Part shown: positions 1-8,590 of the stretch, in pieces
How the letters are laid out: every line of letters begins with the position of its first letter
Numbering within the stretch: position 1 is the stretch's first letter
Origin: Klenkia brasiliensis
GTDB taxonomy: Bacteria; Actinomycetota; Actinomycetes; Mycobacteriales; Geodermatophilaceae
DNA: 64,000 bases
NCBI RefSeq assembly: GCF_900100695.1
Contig: NZ_FNCF01000001.1
Location: forward strand, 62,001 to 126,000
Direction: 5' to 3'
Program-made: the position numbers and the translations under genes
Notes under the pieces: generated by a model
What the model was told of the DNA's origin: nothing
The model's input: the letters and a program-made list of their open reading frames with translations, nothing else
The model's database searches: none

Positions 1-509
1 TTGTCGTCGTCGCCGGCCTCGACCGAGGCGATCTGCTCGTAGCCGGTCGTGCCCAGGAGCGAAGCGCAGCCGCCGTCGGCCGGGTCGCTGGAGCGGTTGG
101 CCCGCCAGGTGAACTCGAAGTCCTCGGCGGTGATCGGGGTGCCGTCGCTCCACACCGCGTCGGGGTTGATGACGTAGGTGTTGACCTGGCCGCCGCCGGA
201 GGTGTCCAGCTCGGGCTCGGAGGCCAGCAGGTCCTGGTCCCACTTCACGCTGAAGTCGGGCTCGACGACGTAGGGGCCGGGGAGGACCCGGATGAGCAGG
301 TTGGCCACGGAGGTGGCGTTGCCCGCCGCGATGTAGGGGAAGAGGTTCTCCGGGAAGTCCGTGGACTCACCGAAGACGACGCGGCCCTGCCCGGAGGACC
401 CGGACTCACCGCCCCCACCGCTGCTGCTGCCGCCGCCGCAGGCCGACAGCACCATCGCGCCGGCGATGCCGGTCGCGAGGAGCGCTGCGCCGCGCTTGCT
501 GAACTTCAC
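1..509 (-). CDS. ABC transporter substrate-binding lipoprotein, family 5 (partial)
   Basis: N-terminal part of an oligopeptide/dipeptide-type solute-binding protein; the gene runs off the left edge. The GTG start has a GGGAGG ribosome site just upstream on the minus strand. Residues 1-22 form a lipoprotein signal peptide with lipobox VLSAC-G, followed by a Gly/Ser-rich linker and then a mature domain containing STDFPENLFPYIAAGN and DGTPITAEDFEFTWRAN, typical of SBP_bac_5 proteins. The protein should be lipid-anchored outside the membrane and deliver peptides or a similar ligand to an ABC permease, which would lie beyond the window. The substrate cannot be read from this fragment. Confidence 0.88.
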   Translation of the reverse strand, partial: MKFSKRGAALLATGIAGAMVLSACGGGSSSGGGGESGSSGQGRVVFGESTDFPENLFPYIAAGNATSVANLLIRVLPGPYVVEPDFSVKWDQDLLASEPELDTSGGGQVNTYVINPDAVWSDGTPITAEDFEFTWRANRSSDPADGGCASLLGTTGYEQIASVEAGDDD

Positions 510-619
510 GTTCGAATGCCTCCCTCGACCCGCCCGAGGCGGGGGGAACTGACCTGGTCTGCCCGTCCGGGCACGATCGGCACCCGGACCGGACTGTGGA
601 CGAGCCGCGCCGGACCTGG

Positions 620-633
620 CCGACAGCTGTCGG
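620..633. promoter_or_regulatory. 14-bp perfect palindrome, possible operator
   Basis: CCGACAGCTGTCGG is a perfect inverted repeat, nested in a wider CGGACC...GGTCCG repeat at 611-637. It lies just downstream of a TAGTGT hexamer at 653-658 read leftward, so it would overlap the start of the binding-protein transcript. That position suits a repressor operator; the regulator is unknown. Confidence 0.35.
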
Positions 634-652
634 TCCGGGTACGACCAGGAGG

Positions 653-658
653 ACACTA
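653..658 (-). promoter_or_regulatory. -10-like element for the ABC binding-protein gene
   Basis: TAGTGT on the minus strand, about 144 nt upstream of the GTG at 509. No good -35 was recognised. If used, the mRNA would have a leader containing the 620-633 palindrome and the GGGAGG ribosome site. Confidence 0.3.
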
Positions 659-863
659 GGCAGACCGTGGGGGGGCGTCCACGACCGTCACCGATTTGTG
701 ACCTGGGCTCACGACCTGCAGGAATTTCCCAGCATTCGCCCGGAACGACGACGTCACGGCGGCGTGACGGCTGGATTTCCTGCGGCCCCACGGACCCCTG
801 GCCGGATTCCTTGCAGCGCGGCCGGTGCCGGGGACGACGGGGAACCGGCGGCGGACGGGGCGC

Positions 864-875
864 GGGACCGGTCCC
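864..875. promoter_or_regulatory. 12-bp palindrome GGGACCGGTCCC
   Basis: Perfect palindrome in the csbD upstream region. An identical copy lies at 46186-46197 in front of another gene. The function is unknown; it may be a shared operator. Confidence 0.3.
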
Positions 876-919
876 ACCACACCGCCGGGGCCTGCCAGGG
901 AATCGGCAGGTGCGAGCAG

Positions 920-944
920 GTGTGACCGGTGGGGCCCCGGGTAG
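920..944 (+). promoter_or_regulatory. SigB-type promoter for csbD
   Basis: GTGT (920-923), a 15-nt spacer and GGGTAG (939-944) resemble the general-stress sigma consensus GTTT-N14/15-GGGTA. The next gene belongs to a classic SigB-controlled stress family, which supports the reading. It lies about 40 nt upstream of the csbD ATG. Confidence 0.5.
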
Positions 945-986
945 TGCCGAACTCGACCGCGTACGACGACCTCGAGGGAGAAGACC

Positions 987-1157
987 ATGAGCGCCGTGGA
1001 CAAGATCAAGAACAAGGCCGAGGAGCTGCTGGGTCAGGGCAAGGAGGCCGCGGGCAACGCGACCGACAACGACCGCCTCCGCGCCGAGGGCCAGGGCGAC
1101 CAGGCCAGCGCCAACACCAAGCAGGCCGGCGAGAAGGTCAAGGACATCTTCAAGTAG
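987..1157 (+). CDS. CsbD family stress-response protein
   Basis: Small, very hydrophilic protein of 56 residues starting MSAVDKIKNKAEELLGQGKE and ending in a lysine-rich KVKDIFK. The Lys/Glu/Ala-rich composition, the NKAEELLGQGKEAAG segment and the length are those of CsbD proteins, abundant in stationary-phase and stressed bacteria; their molecular role is unknown. The ATG follows a GAGGGAGAAG ribosome site. A SigB-like promoter lies upstream and a 17-bp hairpin terminator follows directly, so it is a single-gene transcript. Confidence 0.9.
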   Translation: MSAVDKIKNKAEELLGQGKEAAGNATDNDRLRAEGQGDQASANTKQAGEKVKDIFK

Positions 1158-1165
1158 GCCGCTCG

Positions 1166-1203
1166 ACGGAGGGCCGTCCCGCGACAGCGGGACGGCCCTC
1201 CGT
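1166..1203 (+). terminator. Hairpin terminator after csbD
   Basis: Perfect 17-bp inverted repeat (arms 1166-1182 and 1187-1203) with a 4-nt loop, 9 nt after the csbD stop. There is no long U-tract, as is usual in high-GC actinobacteria. Confidence 0.85.
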
Positions 1204-1250
1204 GCTGTCCGGGGGCTTGTGGTCGCCCCCCACCGGGGTCACGATGGCTG

Positions 1251-2732
1251 GTGATGATGAGCAAGGCTCACGATGTCCCCGTCCCGTCGGCCGCGTACGA
1301 CGCCGCCTCCGCGGCCGTCGAGGCCGCCCTGGCCGCCGGCGCCCGCTACGCCGACGCCCGGCTGGTCGACCGCCGCACCGAGTCCATGACGGCGCGCGAC
1401 GGCGACGTCCGCACGCTGGACCAGAGCACCACCGCAGGACTCGGCGTCCGCGCCCTGGTGGGGTCCTCCTGGGGTTTCGCCGCCCTGGGTGACCCCGACG
1501 GCGACGCCGCCTGCCGCGCCACCGGCGCGCGTGCCACCGCCATCGCGCAGGCCTCCGCCGCCGTCGCCGGGCCCGACGTCGACCTGCTGCCGGCGCAGGC
1601 GCACGTCGACACCTGGGCCAGCGGGTGCACCGAGGACCCGTTCGCGGTGTCGCTGGCCGAGAAGGGCGACCTGCTCACCGGGGTCACCGCGACGATGCGT
1701 GCCGCCGGGGTCGCCGTCGCCGAGGCGCTGTACCAGGCGTGGGACACCCGGACCGCGTTCGTCTCCAGCGAGGGCGCCCGCATCGGCCAGCACGTCCGCG
1801 AGTGCGGCGCCGGCATGCACTGCCTGACCGTCGGCGAGGACGAGACCCAGCGCCGCTCCTACCCCGCCTTCCGCGGCCAGTACGGCACCCGCGGCTTCGA
1901 GCTGGTGCGCGAGCTGGACCTGCCCGCCCACGCCGAGCGGATCGCCGCCGAGGCCACCGCGCTGCTCACCGCACCGCCCTGCCCGTCCGGGCGCACCACG
2001 CTGGTGCTCGGCGGTGAGCAGCTCTCGCTGCAGATCCACGAGTCGGTGGGCCACGCGGTCGAGCTGGACCGCATCCTCGGCTGGGAGGCCGCCTACGCCG
2101 GCACCTCGTGGCTGGACCTGGACCGGCTCGGCTCGCTGCGCTACGGCTCGGAGCTCATGACCATCACCATCGACCCCACGATCCCCGGGGCGCTGGGCTC
2201 CTTCGGCTACGACGACGAGGGCACCCCCGCGCAGCGGCGGTACGCCGTCCGCGACGGCGTGTGGGTCGGCGTGCTGGGCGGGCGGGACTCCGCCGCCGTC
2301 GCCGGGCTCACCGACACCGGGTCCGTGCGGGCCGACGGCTACGCCCGGATGCCGATGGTCCGGATGACCAACGTCGGCTTCGAGCCCGGCCCGCACTCCC
2401 TCGAGGAGATCGTGGCCGCCACCGACGACGGCGTCCTCATGGAGCACAACCGCTCCTGGTCCATCGACGACCGCCGGCTCAACTTCCAGTTCGGGTGCGA
2501 GATCGGCTACGAGATCAAGGACGGCCGCCGCGGCCGCATGCTGCGCAACCCGACCTACACCGGGATCGGCCCGCAGTTCTGGGCGTCGCTGGACATGCTC
2601 GCCGGCGGCGACGAGTGGCGGGCGTGGGGCACCCCGAACTGCGGCAAGGGCCAGCCCGGCCAGGTCGGCCACACCGGCCACGGCGCCGCGCCCGCCCGGT
2701 TCACCGACGTCCGGGTGGGGGTGCGCGGGTGA
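1251..2732 (+). CDS. TldD/PmbA family metalloprotease, first of pair
   Basis: Product of 493 residues of the TldD/PmbA (peptidase U62) family. The zinc motif HESVGH lies at residues 263-268, as in catalytic TldD subunits, which with PmbA/TldE form a heteromeric protease acting on unfolded or modified peptides. The C-terminal part has the family's VRMTNVGFEPG and GCEIGYEIKDG segments. The start could be GTG 1251, ATG 1254 or ATG 1257; a CACGAT hexamer 5 nt upstream and no ribosome site suggest leaderless translation. Its stop overlaps the start of the partner gene by 4 nt, so the two are coupled. Calling this the catalytic subunit is an inference from the intact motif. Confidence 0.9.
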   Translation: MMMSKAHDVPVPSAAYDAASAAVEAALAAGARYADARLVDRRTESMTARDGDVRTLDQSTTAGLGVRALVGSSWGFAALGDPDGDAACRATGARATAIAQASAAVAGPDVDLLPAQAHVDTWASGCTEDPFAVSLAEKGDLLTGVTATMRAAGVAVAEALYQAWDTRTAFVSSEGARIGQHVRECGAGMHCLTVGEDETQRRSYPAFRGQYGTRGFELVRELDLPAHAERIAAEATALLTAPPCPSGRTTLVLGGEQLSLQIHESVGHAVELDRILGWEAAYAGTSWLDLDRLGSLRYGSELMTITIDPTIPGALGSFGYDDEGTPAQRRYAVRDGVWVGVLGGRDSAAVAGLTDTGSVRADGYARMPMVRMTNVGFEPGPHSLEEIVAATDDGVLMEHNRSWSIDDRRLNFQFGCEIGYEIKDGRRGRMLRNPTYTGIGPQFWASLDMLAGGDEWRAWGTPNCGKGQPGQVGHTGHGAAPARFTDVRVGVRG

Positions 2733-4069
2733 CCGCCGACGACGTCGTCGCCGAGTTGCTGGAGCAGGTCCGGCGGCAGGCCGGCCCGGGTGCCGAGGCC
2801 GTCATCCGGGTGGAGGACGCCGACCTGGCGCTCACCCGGTTCGCCGGCTCGGCAATCCACCAGAACACCGCCGAGAGCCGCCGGACGCTGCACCTGCAGC
2901 TGGGCGTGGACGGCGGCCGCACCGCCGCGGCGTCGACCACCCGTGCCCGCGACGTGGCCGGTCTCGTCGAGGCCACCCTCGCCGCGGCGCGGCTGCGCCC
3001 GCGGGACCCCGCCTGGCCCGGGCCGGCCGGCCCGGCCCCGCTGGTGCTGCCGGACGTGGCCGACCGGGCGACCGCCGACGCCGACCCCGCGCTGCGCGCC
3101 CGCCTGGTGGGCGAGTTCGTCGCCGCGGCCGAGGGCCTGGAGACCGCGGGCTACGTGCAGACGTCGGTGGTGCACGCCGTGCTCGCCACCACCGCCGGCC
3201 AGCACGTCGCCGGGTCCTCGACCGCGGCCGCCTGCGACGGCGTCGCCCGGCTCCCCGGTGCCGACGGCACGGCCCGCCAGGTGGCCGCCGCGGTCGGCGA
3301 GCTGGACTGCGCGGCACTGGGCGCCCGGGCGGCGGCCAAGGCGCGGGCCGGCACCGACCCCTCCCCCGTCGACCCCGGCCGCTGGCCGGTGGTCCTCGAG
3401 CCCACCGCGGTGGCCGACGTGGTCGCCGGCCTGCTCACCGGGCAGTTCCAGGCCCGCGCCGTGCTCGACGGCACCGGCGGGCTGCGGACCGGGGAGCAGC
3501 AGTTCGACCCGGCGGTGTCGCTGACCGACCCGGCCGGCCTGGGCCTGCCCTTCGACACCGAGGGCACCCCGAAGCGGTCGGTCGAGCTGGTGCGCGACGG
3601 GGTGCCGGTCGGGGTGACCTCGGACCGGCGGACCGCGGCGGCCACCGGCGGGGCCTCCACCGGCCACGGCGGGCCGGCGTCGGCGACCTGGGGCCCGGTG
3701 GCCACCGACGCCGCGCTGGCGCCCGGGACCGGCGGCGGCGTCGAGGACCTCGTCGCCGGGCTCGACCGCGGGCTGCTGGTCACCGATGTCTGGTACACCC
3801 GCGTGCTGGACCAGAAGCGCTCGGTCTGGACCGGCCTGACCCGCAACGGCGTCTGGCTGGTCGAGGGCGGCCGGGTGGTGCGGCCGGTGTCCACGCTGCG
3901 GTTCACCCAGTCCTACCTGGAGGCGCTCGCCCCCGGCGCGGTCACCGTGGGCTCGCAGGTGCAGGCGGTCCCCCGCACGCTGACGTCGACCGCGTGGGGC
4001 ACCCACCGGGTCGCCGTCCCCGCGCTGGCCCTGGCGTCCTGGAACATCACCGGCAACGCGACCGGCTGA
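2729..4069 (+). CDS. TldD/PmbA family protein, second of pair (TldE-like)
   Basis: Product of 446 residues homologous along its length to the PmbA/TldE half of TldD/E proteases. It has no HExxxH motif, as expected for the non-catalytic partner, but keeps FDTEGTPKRSVELVRDGVPVG and a C-terminal VQAVPRTLTSTAWGTH-type ending that forms the active-site tunnel in the family. GTG 2729 overlaps the preceding stop, so translation is coupled and the two subunits are probably made together. The gene ends 2 nt from the convergent Nudix gene. Confidence 0.88.
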   Translation: MTADDVVAELLEQVRRQAGPGAEAVIRVEDADLALTRFAGSAIHQNTAESRRTLHLQLGVDGGRTAAASTTRARDVAGLVEATLAAARLRPRDPAWPGPAGPAPLVLPDVADRATADADPALRARLVGEFVAAAEGLETAGYVQTSVVHAVLATTAGQHVAGSSTAAACDGVARLPGADGTARQVAAAVGELDCAALGARAAAKARAGTDPSPVDPGRWPVVLEPTAVADVVAGLLTGQFQARAVLDGTGGLRTGEQQFDPAVSLTDPAGLGLPFDTEGTPKRSVELVRDGVPVGVTSDRRTAAATGGASTGHGGPASATWGPVATDAALAPGTGGGVEDLVAGLDRGLLVTDVWYTRVLDQKRSVWTGLTRNGVWLVEGGRVVRPVSTLRFTQSYLEALAPGAVTVGSQVQAVPRTLTSTAWGTHRVAVPALALASWNITGNATG

Positions 4070-4071
4070 GG

Positions 4072-4833
4072 TCAGAGCCGGGCCAGCAGCGCCCGGACGG
4101 CGGGCAGCAGCGGCCGGTCGGCCGGGATCCAGTCCAGGTCCTCCAGCTCGTCGGCGGTCACCCAGCGCACCTCGGAGTGCTCGTGGGCCACCAGCTCGCC
4201 GCCGGTGACCCGGCCCCACCACACCCGCAGCGTGGAGGCACCGGGTGCGCCGCCGGCGACGACGCCGGGCAGCGGCACCTCGCCGAGGAAGGCCTGCGGG
4301 GCGATGTCCACCGCCAGCTCCTCCTGGCACTCCCGGACCAGCGCCGCCAGCTCGGACTCCCCGCGCTCGACCTTGCCGCCGGGGAACTCCCACCTGCCGG
4401 CCAGCTGCCCGCTCCCGCGGCGGGCCACCAGCACCCGGTCGCCGTCCACCAGCGCGGCACCGACGACCTGCACGACGTCCTCGGCCCGGCGCTGCGCGGC
4501 CGCGGCGAACAGGTCCAGGTGGGCCTGCATGGCGGCCAGCACGTGCCGCCGGACGACCGTCTGGTCCAGCAGGCGCCCCAGCACCCCGGGCACCCGGTTG
4601 TCCCACTCGACCTGCTCGTCGACCAGCGTGCCGGCGCCGGTCGGGTGGAACCGGCGGGTGTGCCGCACCTGCGCCATCAGCCCGCCCGACCCGTGGAACT
4701 CGTCGGCGAAGGGGCGCTCGGAGGAGACCTCGGTCAGCGCCCACGGCCAGGGCCGGCCGAGCACCCGGGCCACGTCGTGGGCCACCGTCAGCGGCGCCTC
4801 CACCAGCGTGGTGAATCGCAGCTGGAACACCAC
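4072..4833 (-). CDS. Nudix hydrolase with N-terminal START/SRPBCC-like domain
   Basis: Product of 253 residues in two parts. Residues ~1-110 resemble the DUF2505/SRPBCC fold seen in actinobacteria (LRFTTLVEAPLTVAHDVARV at the start). Residues ~120-250 form a MutT-like Nudix domain whose Nudix box reads GKVERGESELAALVRECQEE, followed by LAV; the usual glycine near the end is alanine. The C-terminal half resembles 8-oxo-dGTP or small-nucleotide diphosphatases. The GTG start lies back to back with the Rrf2 gene. No frameshift separates the halves, so this is a true fusion. The substrate is unknown. Confidence 0.82.
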   Translation of the reverse strand: MVFQLRFTTLVEAPLTVAHDVARVLGRPWPWALTEVSSERPFADEFHGSGGLMAQVRHTRRFHPTGAGTLVDEQVEWDNRVPGVLGRLLDQTVVRRHVLAAMQAHLDLFAAAAQRRAEDVVQVVGAALVDGDRVLVARRGSGQLAGRWEFPGGKVERGESELAALVRECQEELAVDIAPQAFLGEVPLPGVVAGGAPGASTLRVWWGRVTGGELVAHEHSEVRWVTADELEDLDWIPADRPLLPAVRALLARL

Positions 4834-4865
4834 CGCAGCTTCCCAGACGGGGCAGGATGGCGGTC

Positions 4866-5339
4866 GTGCGCATCTCCGCCCGGGTCGACTACGCCGTACG
4901 GGCCACCCTCGAACTGGCCAAGGCGAGCCCGGACGCCCTGACCTGCGACCGCATCGCCACCGCCCAGGGCATCCCCTCCCGCTTCCTGCAGGCGATCCTC
5001 GGCGACCTGCAGCACGCCCGGCTGGTGACCAGCCAGCGCGGCCGGGACGGCGGCTACCGCCTGGCGCTGCCGCCGTCGGAGGTGTCGATCGCCCGGGTCA
5101 TGCGGGTCGAGCAGGGCTTCCTCGCCGAGGTCCACGGCCAGCGGCCGGAGGACGCGCTCTACCCCGGCGCCGCGGAGGCGCTGACCAGCGTGTGGGTGGC
5201 CGCGCGGGACTCCTACCGGCGGGTGCTCGAGCAGGTCACCCTGGCCGACGTGGTCTCGGGCAAGCTGCCCGACGCGGTGGCCGAGCTGGCCGAGGTGGAG
5301 AGCGCCTGGCGCTCCTTCGGCGCGGTGCCGGTCGACTGA
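4866..5339 (+). CDS. Rrf2 family transcriptional regulator
   Basis: Winged-helix regulator of 157 residues starting MRISARVDYAVRATLELA, the classic Rrf2 N-terminus, with recognition region SRFLQAILGDLQHARLVTSQ and the wing GRDGGYRLALPPSEVSI. It has no cysteines, so it is not an iron-sulfur sensor of the IscR/NsrR kind; it is closer to CymR-type members that control cysteine metabolism. It lies 14 nt upstream of cysC, so regulation of the sulfur operon is a reasonable inference. An in-frame ATG exists at 4857, but GTG 4866 has a CAGGAT hexamer 7 nt upstream, the leaderless pattern seen throughout the window. Confidence 0.88.
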   Translation: MRISARVDYAVRATLELAKASPDALTCDRIATAQGIPSRFLQAILGDLQHARLVTSQRGRDGGYRLALPPSEVSIARVMRVEQGFLAEVHGQRPEDALYPGAAEALTSVWVAARDSYRRVLEQVTLADVVSGKLPDAVAELAEVESAWRSFGAVPVD

Positions 5340-5353
5340 TTGACTCACCGCCC

Positions 5354-5886
<533 letters not shown>

Positions 5887-5890
<4 letters not shown>

Positions 5891-5973
5891 CTGGCCGCGG
5901 CACGCCCCTGGTCGCGCGCCTGCACATCGACCTGGGCCGCGTCGTGAGCGCCGCCTGTCGCCGCTCGCTCTGA
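5887..5973 (+). CDS. Cysteine-containing leader peptide (putative attenuator)
   Basis: Short ORF of 28 residues starting with a GTG that overlaps the cysC stop. It begins MTGRGTPLVARLHIDLGR and ends SAACRRSL. The layout RLHxDLxRV followed by a near-terminal cysteine and arginines matches the short leader peptides found before sulfur-assimilation genes in many Actinobacteria. Ribosome stalling at the Cys codon under cysteine limitation would alter the RNA downstream and raise sulfite reductase expression. The mechanism is inferred from related leaders. A 7-bp stem-loop lies between this ORF and the sir start. Confidence 0.75.
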
Positions 5974-6000
5974 GCCGCGCCACCCCAGTCCCCGCAACGC

Positions 6001-6023
6001 CGCGCCGCCCCGACCCCGGCGCG
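6001..6023 (+). promoter_or_regulatory. Stem-loop between leader peptide and sir
   Basis: CGCGCCG (6001-6007) pairs with CGGCGCG (6017-6023) around a 9-nt loop. It lies between the leader stop and the ribosome site of sir, where an attenuator or ribosome-site sequestering structure would be expected. Confidence 0.4.
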
Positions 6024-6039
6024 AAGATGGAGCCCACCC

Positions 6040-7698
6040 GTGTCCTCCCCCACCCGCACCAGCCGCACGGCCCAGAAGGGCCAGGGCCAGTGGGCCCTCG
6101 GCTACCGCGAGCCGCTCAACCCCAACGAGCGGATGAAGAAGGACTCCGACGGCCTCGACGTCCGCCAGCGGATCCTCGACATCTACCGGCACACCGGCTT
6201 CGACGGCATCGACCCCGGTGACCTGCGCGGGCGGATGCGCTGGATGGGCCTCTACACCCAGCGCGCCCAGGGCATCCCCGGCGGGAAGACCGCCGTGCTG
6301 GAGCCCGAGGAGCTCGAGGACTCCTACTTCATGCTGCGCATCCGCATCGACGGCGGGCAGCTGTCGGCCGACCAGCTGCGGGTGGTCGCCGGTATCTCGA
6401 CCGAGTTCGGCCGCGGCGTCGCCGACGTCACCGACCGGCAGAACGTGCAGCTGCACTGGATCCGGATCGAGGACGTCCCCGAGATCTGGGAGCGGCTGGA
6501 GGCCGTGGGCCTGTCGACCACCGAGGCCTGCGGCGACACCCCGCGCGTCATCCTCGGCTGCCCGCTGGCCGGGGTGCTCGACGACGAGGTCCTCGACGCC
6601 ACCCCCGCGGTCGCCGAGGTGGTGGAGAAGTACCTGGGCGACCGGGAGTTCTCCAACCTGCCCCGCAAGTTCAAGTCCTCCATCTCCGGGTGCGCCCACC
6701 ACTGCACCAACCACGAGATCAACGACGTCGCCTTCGTCGGCGTGCGCAACGCCGACGGCGAGGCCGGCTACGACCTGTGGGTGGGCGGCGGGCTGTCGAC
6801 CAACCCGCGCTTCGCCGAGCGGCTGGGCGTCTTCGTCCGGCCCGACCAGGTCTCGGACGTGTGGGCCGGCGTGTGCGCGGTCTTCCGGGACTACGGCTAC
6901 CGCCGCTCGCGCACCCACGCCCGGATCAAGTTCCTGATGGCCGACTGGGGGCCCGAGAAGTTCCGCCAGGTGCTGCAGGACGAGTACCTGCACGAGGCGC
7001 TGCCCGACGGCCCGGCCCCCGACCGGCCGGCCACCGACCAGCGCGACCACGTCGGCGTGATGAGGCAGGTCGACGGCACCAACGCGCTGGGCTTCGCGCT
7101 GCACACTGGCCGCATCGGCGGCGAGCTGCTGGCCCAGGTCGCCGACATCGCCGAGCGGTTCGGCCAGGGCCGCATCCGGACCACGGCCGACCAGAAGCTG
7201 GTGGTCCTCGACGTCCCGGACGACCAGGTCGAGGACGCCGTCGCCGCGCTCGCCGAGCACGACCTGCTGGTCCGCCCCAGCGTGTTCCGCCGGCAGACGA
7301 TGGCCTGCACCGGCATCGAGTTCTGCAAGCTGGCCATCGTCGAGACCAAGGGCCGGGCCAAGGAACTGACCGCCGAGCTCGAGCGCCGGCTGCCCGACTT
7401 CGACACCCCGCTGACCATCAACGTCAACGGCTGCCCGAACTCCTGCGCCCGGTTCCAGACCGCCGACATCGGCTTCAAGGGCATGGTCGTCGGCGGCGAG
7501 GAGGGCTTCCAGGTGCACCTGGGCGGCCACCTCGGGTTCGAGTCCTCGATCGGCCGCAAGCTGCGCGGGCACAAGGTCGCCGCCACCGAGACCGCGGACT
7601 ACGTCGAGCGGGTGCTGCGGGGCTACCTCGAGCACCGCACCGAGGGCGAGACCTTCGCCGCCTACGCCGGCCGCGCCGACGAGGAGTGGCTGCGCTGA
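6040..7698 (+). CDS. sir: Ferredoxin-dependent sulfite (nitrite) reductase
   Basis: Siroheme/[4Fe-4S] reductase of 552 residues that reduces sulfite to sulfide with six electrons, probably from ferredoxin. The cofactor cysteines have the canonical C-x5-C...C-x3-C layout: C423 and C429 (MACTGIEFCKLAI), C465 and C469 (NGCPNSCARF). The first half-repeat ends with SISGCAHHCTNHEI. By sequence it could also be called NirA; the flanking cysH and cysC favour sulfite. Start GTG 6040 has a GGAG 8 nt upstream. The stop overlaps the zinc-ribbon gene. Confidence 0.92.
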   Translation: MSSPTRTSRTAQKGQGQWALGYREPLNPNERMKKDSDGLDVRQRILDIYRHTGFDGIDPGDLRGRMRWMGLYTQRAQGIPGGKTAVLEPEELEDSYFMLRIRIDGGQLSADQLRVVAGISTEFGRGVADVTDRQNVQLHWIRIEDVPEIWERLEAVGLSTTEACGDTPRVILGCPLAGVLDDEVLDATPAVAEVVEKYLGDREFSNLPRKFKSSISGCAHHCTNHEINDVAFVGVRNADGEAGYDLWVGGGLSTNPRFAERLGVFVRPDQVSDVWAGVCAVFRDYGYRRSRTHARIKFLMADWGPEKFRQVLQDEYLHEALPDGPAPDRPATDQRDHVGVMRQVDGTNALGFALHTGRIGGELLAQVADIAERFGQGRIRTTADQKLVVLDVPDDQVEDAVAALAEHDLLVRPSVFRRQTMACTGIEFCKLAIVETKGRAKELTAELERRLPDFDTPLTINVNGCPNSCARFQTADIGFKGMVVGGEEGFQVHLGGHLGFESSIGRKLRGHKVAATETADYVERVLRGYLEHRTEGETFAAYAGRADEEWLR

Positions 7699-7856
7699 GC
7701 GGCGAGGGAAGGGTCCGGCAGCTCCCGCCGTTCTACTGCCCGTACTGCGGCGAGGAGACCCTCCGGCCGCGCGCGACCGAGGGAGAATGGCACTGCGGGT
7801 CCTGCCTGCGGACCTTCACCCTCGCGACGACGGGAACGGGAGTGCAGCAGCCGTGA
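7686..7856 (+). CDS. Small zinc-ribbon protein in the sulfur operon
   Basis: Product of 56 residues with two CxxC knuckles, CPYCGEE and WHCGSCLRTF, 17-18 residues apart, forming a one-zinc ribbon. The GTG start lies inside the end of sir (13-nt overlap) and the stop overlaps the cysH start, so it is translated as part of the operon. A small protein at this place between sulfite reductase and cysH is, as I recall, also present in Streptomyces. Role unknown; it could help electron transfer or iron-sulfur handling. Confidence 0.72.
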   Translation: MAALSGEGRVRQLPPFYCPYCGEETLRPRATEGEWHCGSCLRTFTLATTGTGVQQP

Positions 7857-8566
7857 GCTCGACCCTGGTGGAACCGACACCCGAACTGGCCGCCGAGGCC
7901 GACGCCCGCTTCGAGGGCGTCGCCGACCCGGAGGAGCAGGCGCTGGCGGTGCTCCGCTGGGCCGGGGAGACCTTCGGCGACTCGTTCGCGCTGACCTCCT
8001 CGATGGCCGACGGCCTGCTGGCGCACCTGGCCGGCCGCGCCCACCCCGGCGTCCAGGTGGTCTTCCTCGACACCGGCTACCACTTCGCCGAGACCACCGG
8101 CACCCGTGACTGGATCGCCTCGGTCACCGACATCCGGGTGCTCTCGGTGCAGCCCGAGCAGACCGTCGCGCAGCAGGACGCCGAGTTCGGCCCGCAGCTG
8201 CACGACCGCGACCCCGACCTGTGCTGCGCGATGCGCAAGGTGCAGCCGCTGGCCCGCGCGCTGGCCGGCTTCTCCGCGTGGGGGTCCGGGGTGCGCCGCG
8301 ACGAGGCCGAGACCCGGCGCGGCACCAAGGTCGTCGACTGGGACGCCAAGCGCGGCATGGTGAAGGTCAACCCGCTCGCCGCCTGGACCCAGGACGACGT
8401 CGACCGCTACACCGCCGAGCACCAGGTGCCGGTGAACCCGCTGGTCGAGGTGGGCTACGCCTCGATCGGCTGCGCGCCGTGCACCCGGCCGGTCGCCCCC
8501 GGCGAGGACCCGCGCGCCGGGCGCTGGGCCGGTCGCAACAAGGTGGAGTGCGGCCTGCACACCTGA
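7853..8566 (+). CDS. cysH: Phosphoadenylyl/adenylyl-sulfate reductase, iron-sulfur type
   Basis: Product of 237 residues that reduces activated sulfate to sulfite. C124-C125 (LCCAMRKV) and C207/C210 (GCAPCTRPV) are the [4Fe-4S] ligands of assimilatory APS reductases; the catalytic cysteine C233 lies in the C-terminal ECGLHT. The PP-loop fold shows as LTSSMADG and FLDTGYHF. The four ligands indicate APS as the likely substrate. GTG 7853 overlaps the stop of the zinc-ribbon gene. Confidence 0.92.
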   Translation: MSSTLVEPTPELAAEADARFEGVADPEEQALAVLRWAGETFGDSFALTSSMADGLLAHLAGRAHPGVQVVFLDTGYHFAETTGTRDWIASVTDIRVLSVQPEQTVAQQDAEFGPQLHDRDPDLCCAMRKVQPLARALAGFSAWGSGVRRDEAETRRGTKVVDWDAKRGMVKVNPLAAWTQDDVDRYTAEHQVPVNPLVEVGYASIGCAPCTRPVAPGEDPRAGRWAGRNKVECGLHT

Positions 8567-8590
8567 GCGCCCTGGCCCACACTGCTGGGC

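Larger units (their letters stand above)
510..986. other. Intergenic region between divergent genes
   Basis: Non-coding stretch of 477 bp between the binding-protein gene and csbD. It holds a -10-like hexamer for the leftward gene, two perfect palindromes and a SigB-like promoter for csbD, listed separately. The short open frames here lack ribosome sites and the third-position bias of real genes in this window. I see no RNA gene. Confidence 0.6.

Noticed and set aside
1239-2681. Long open frame on the minus strand opposite tldD
   Set aside because: In high-GC DNA the complement of a real gene is often open. The product is a Gly/Ala/Val/Arg mix without domains, while the plus strand has a clear TldD protein.
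2555-4873. Very long minus-strand open frame across the second TldD gene and the Nudix gene
   Set aside because: It covers two recognisable genes in other frames and has low-complexity Arg/Gly/Ala composition.
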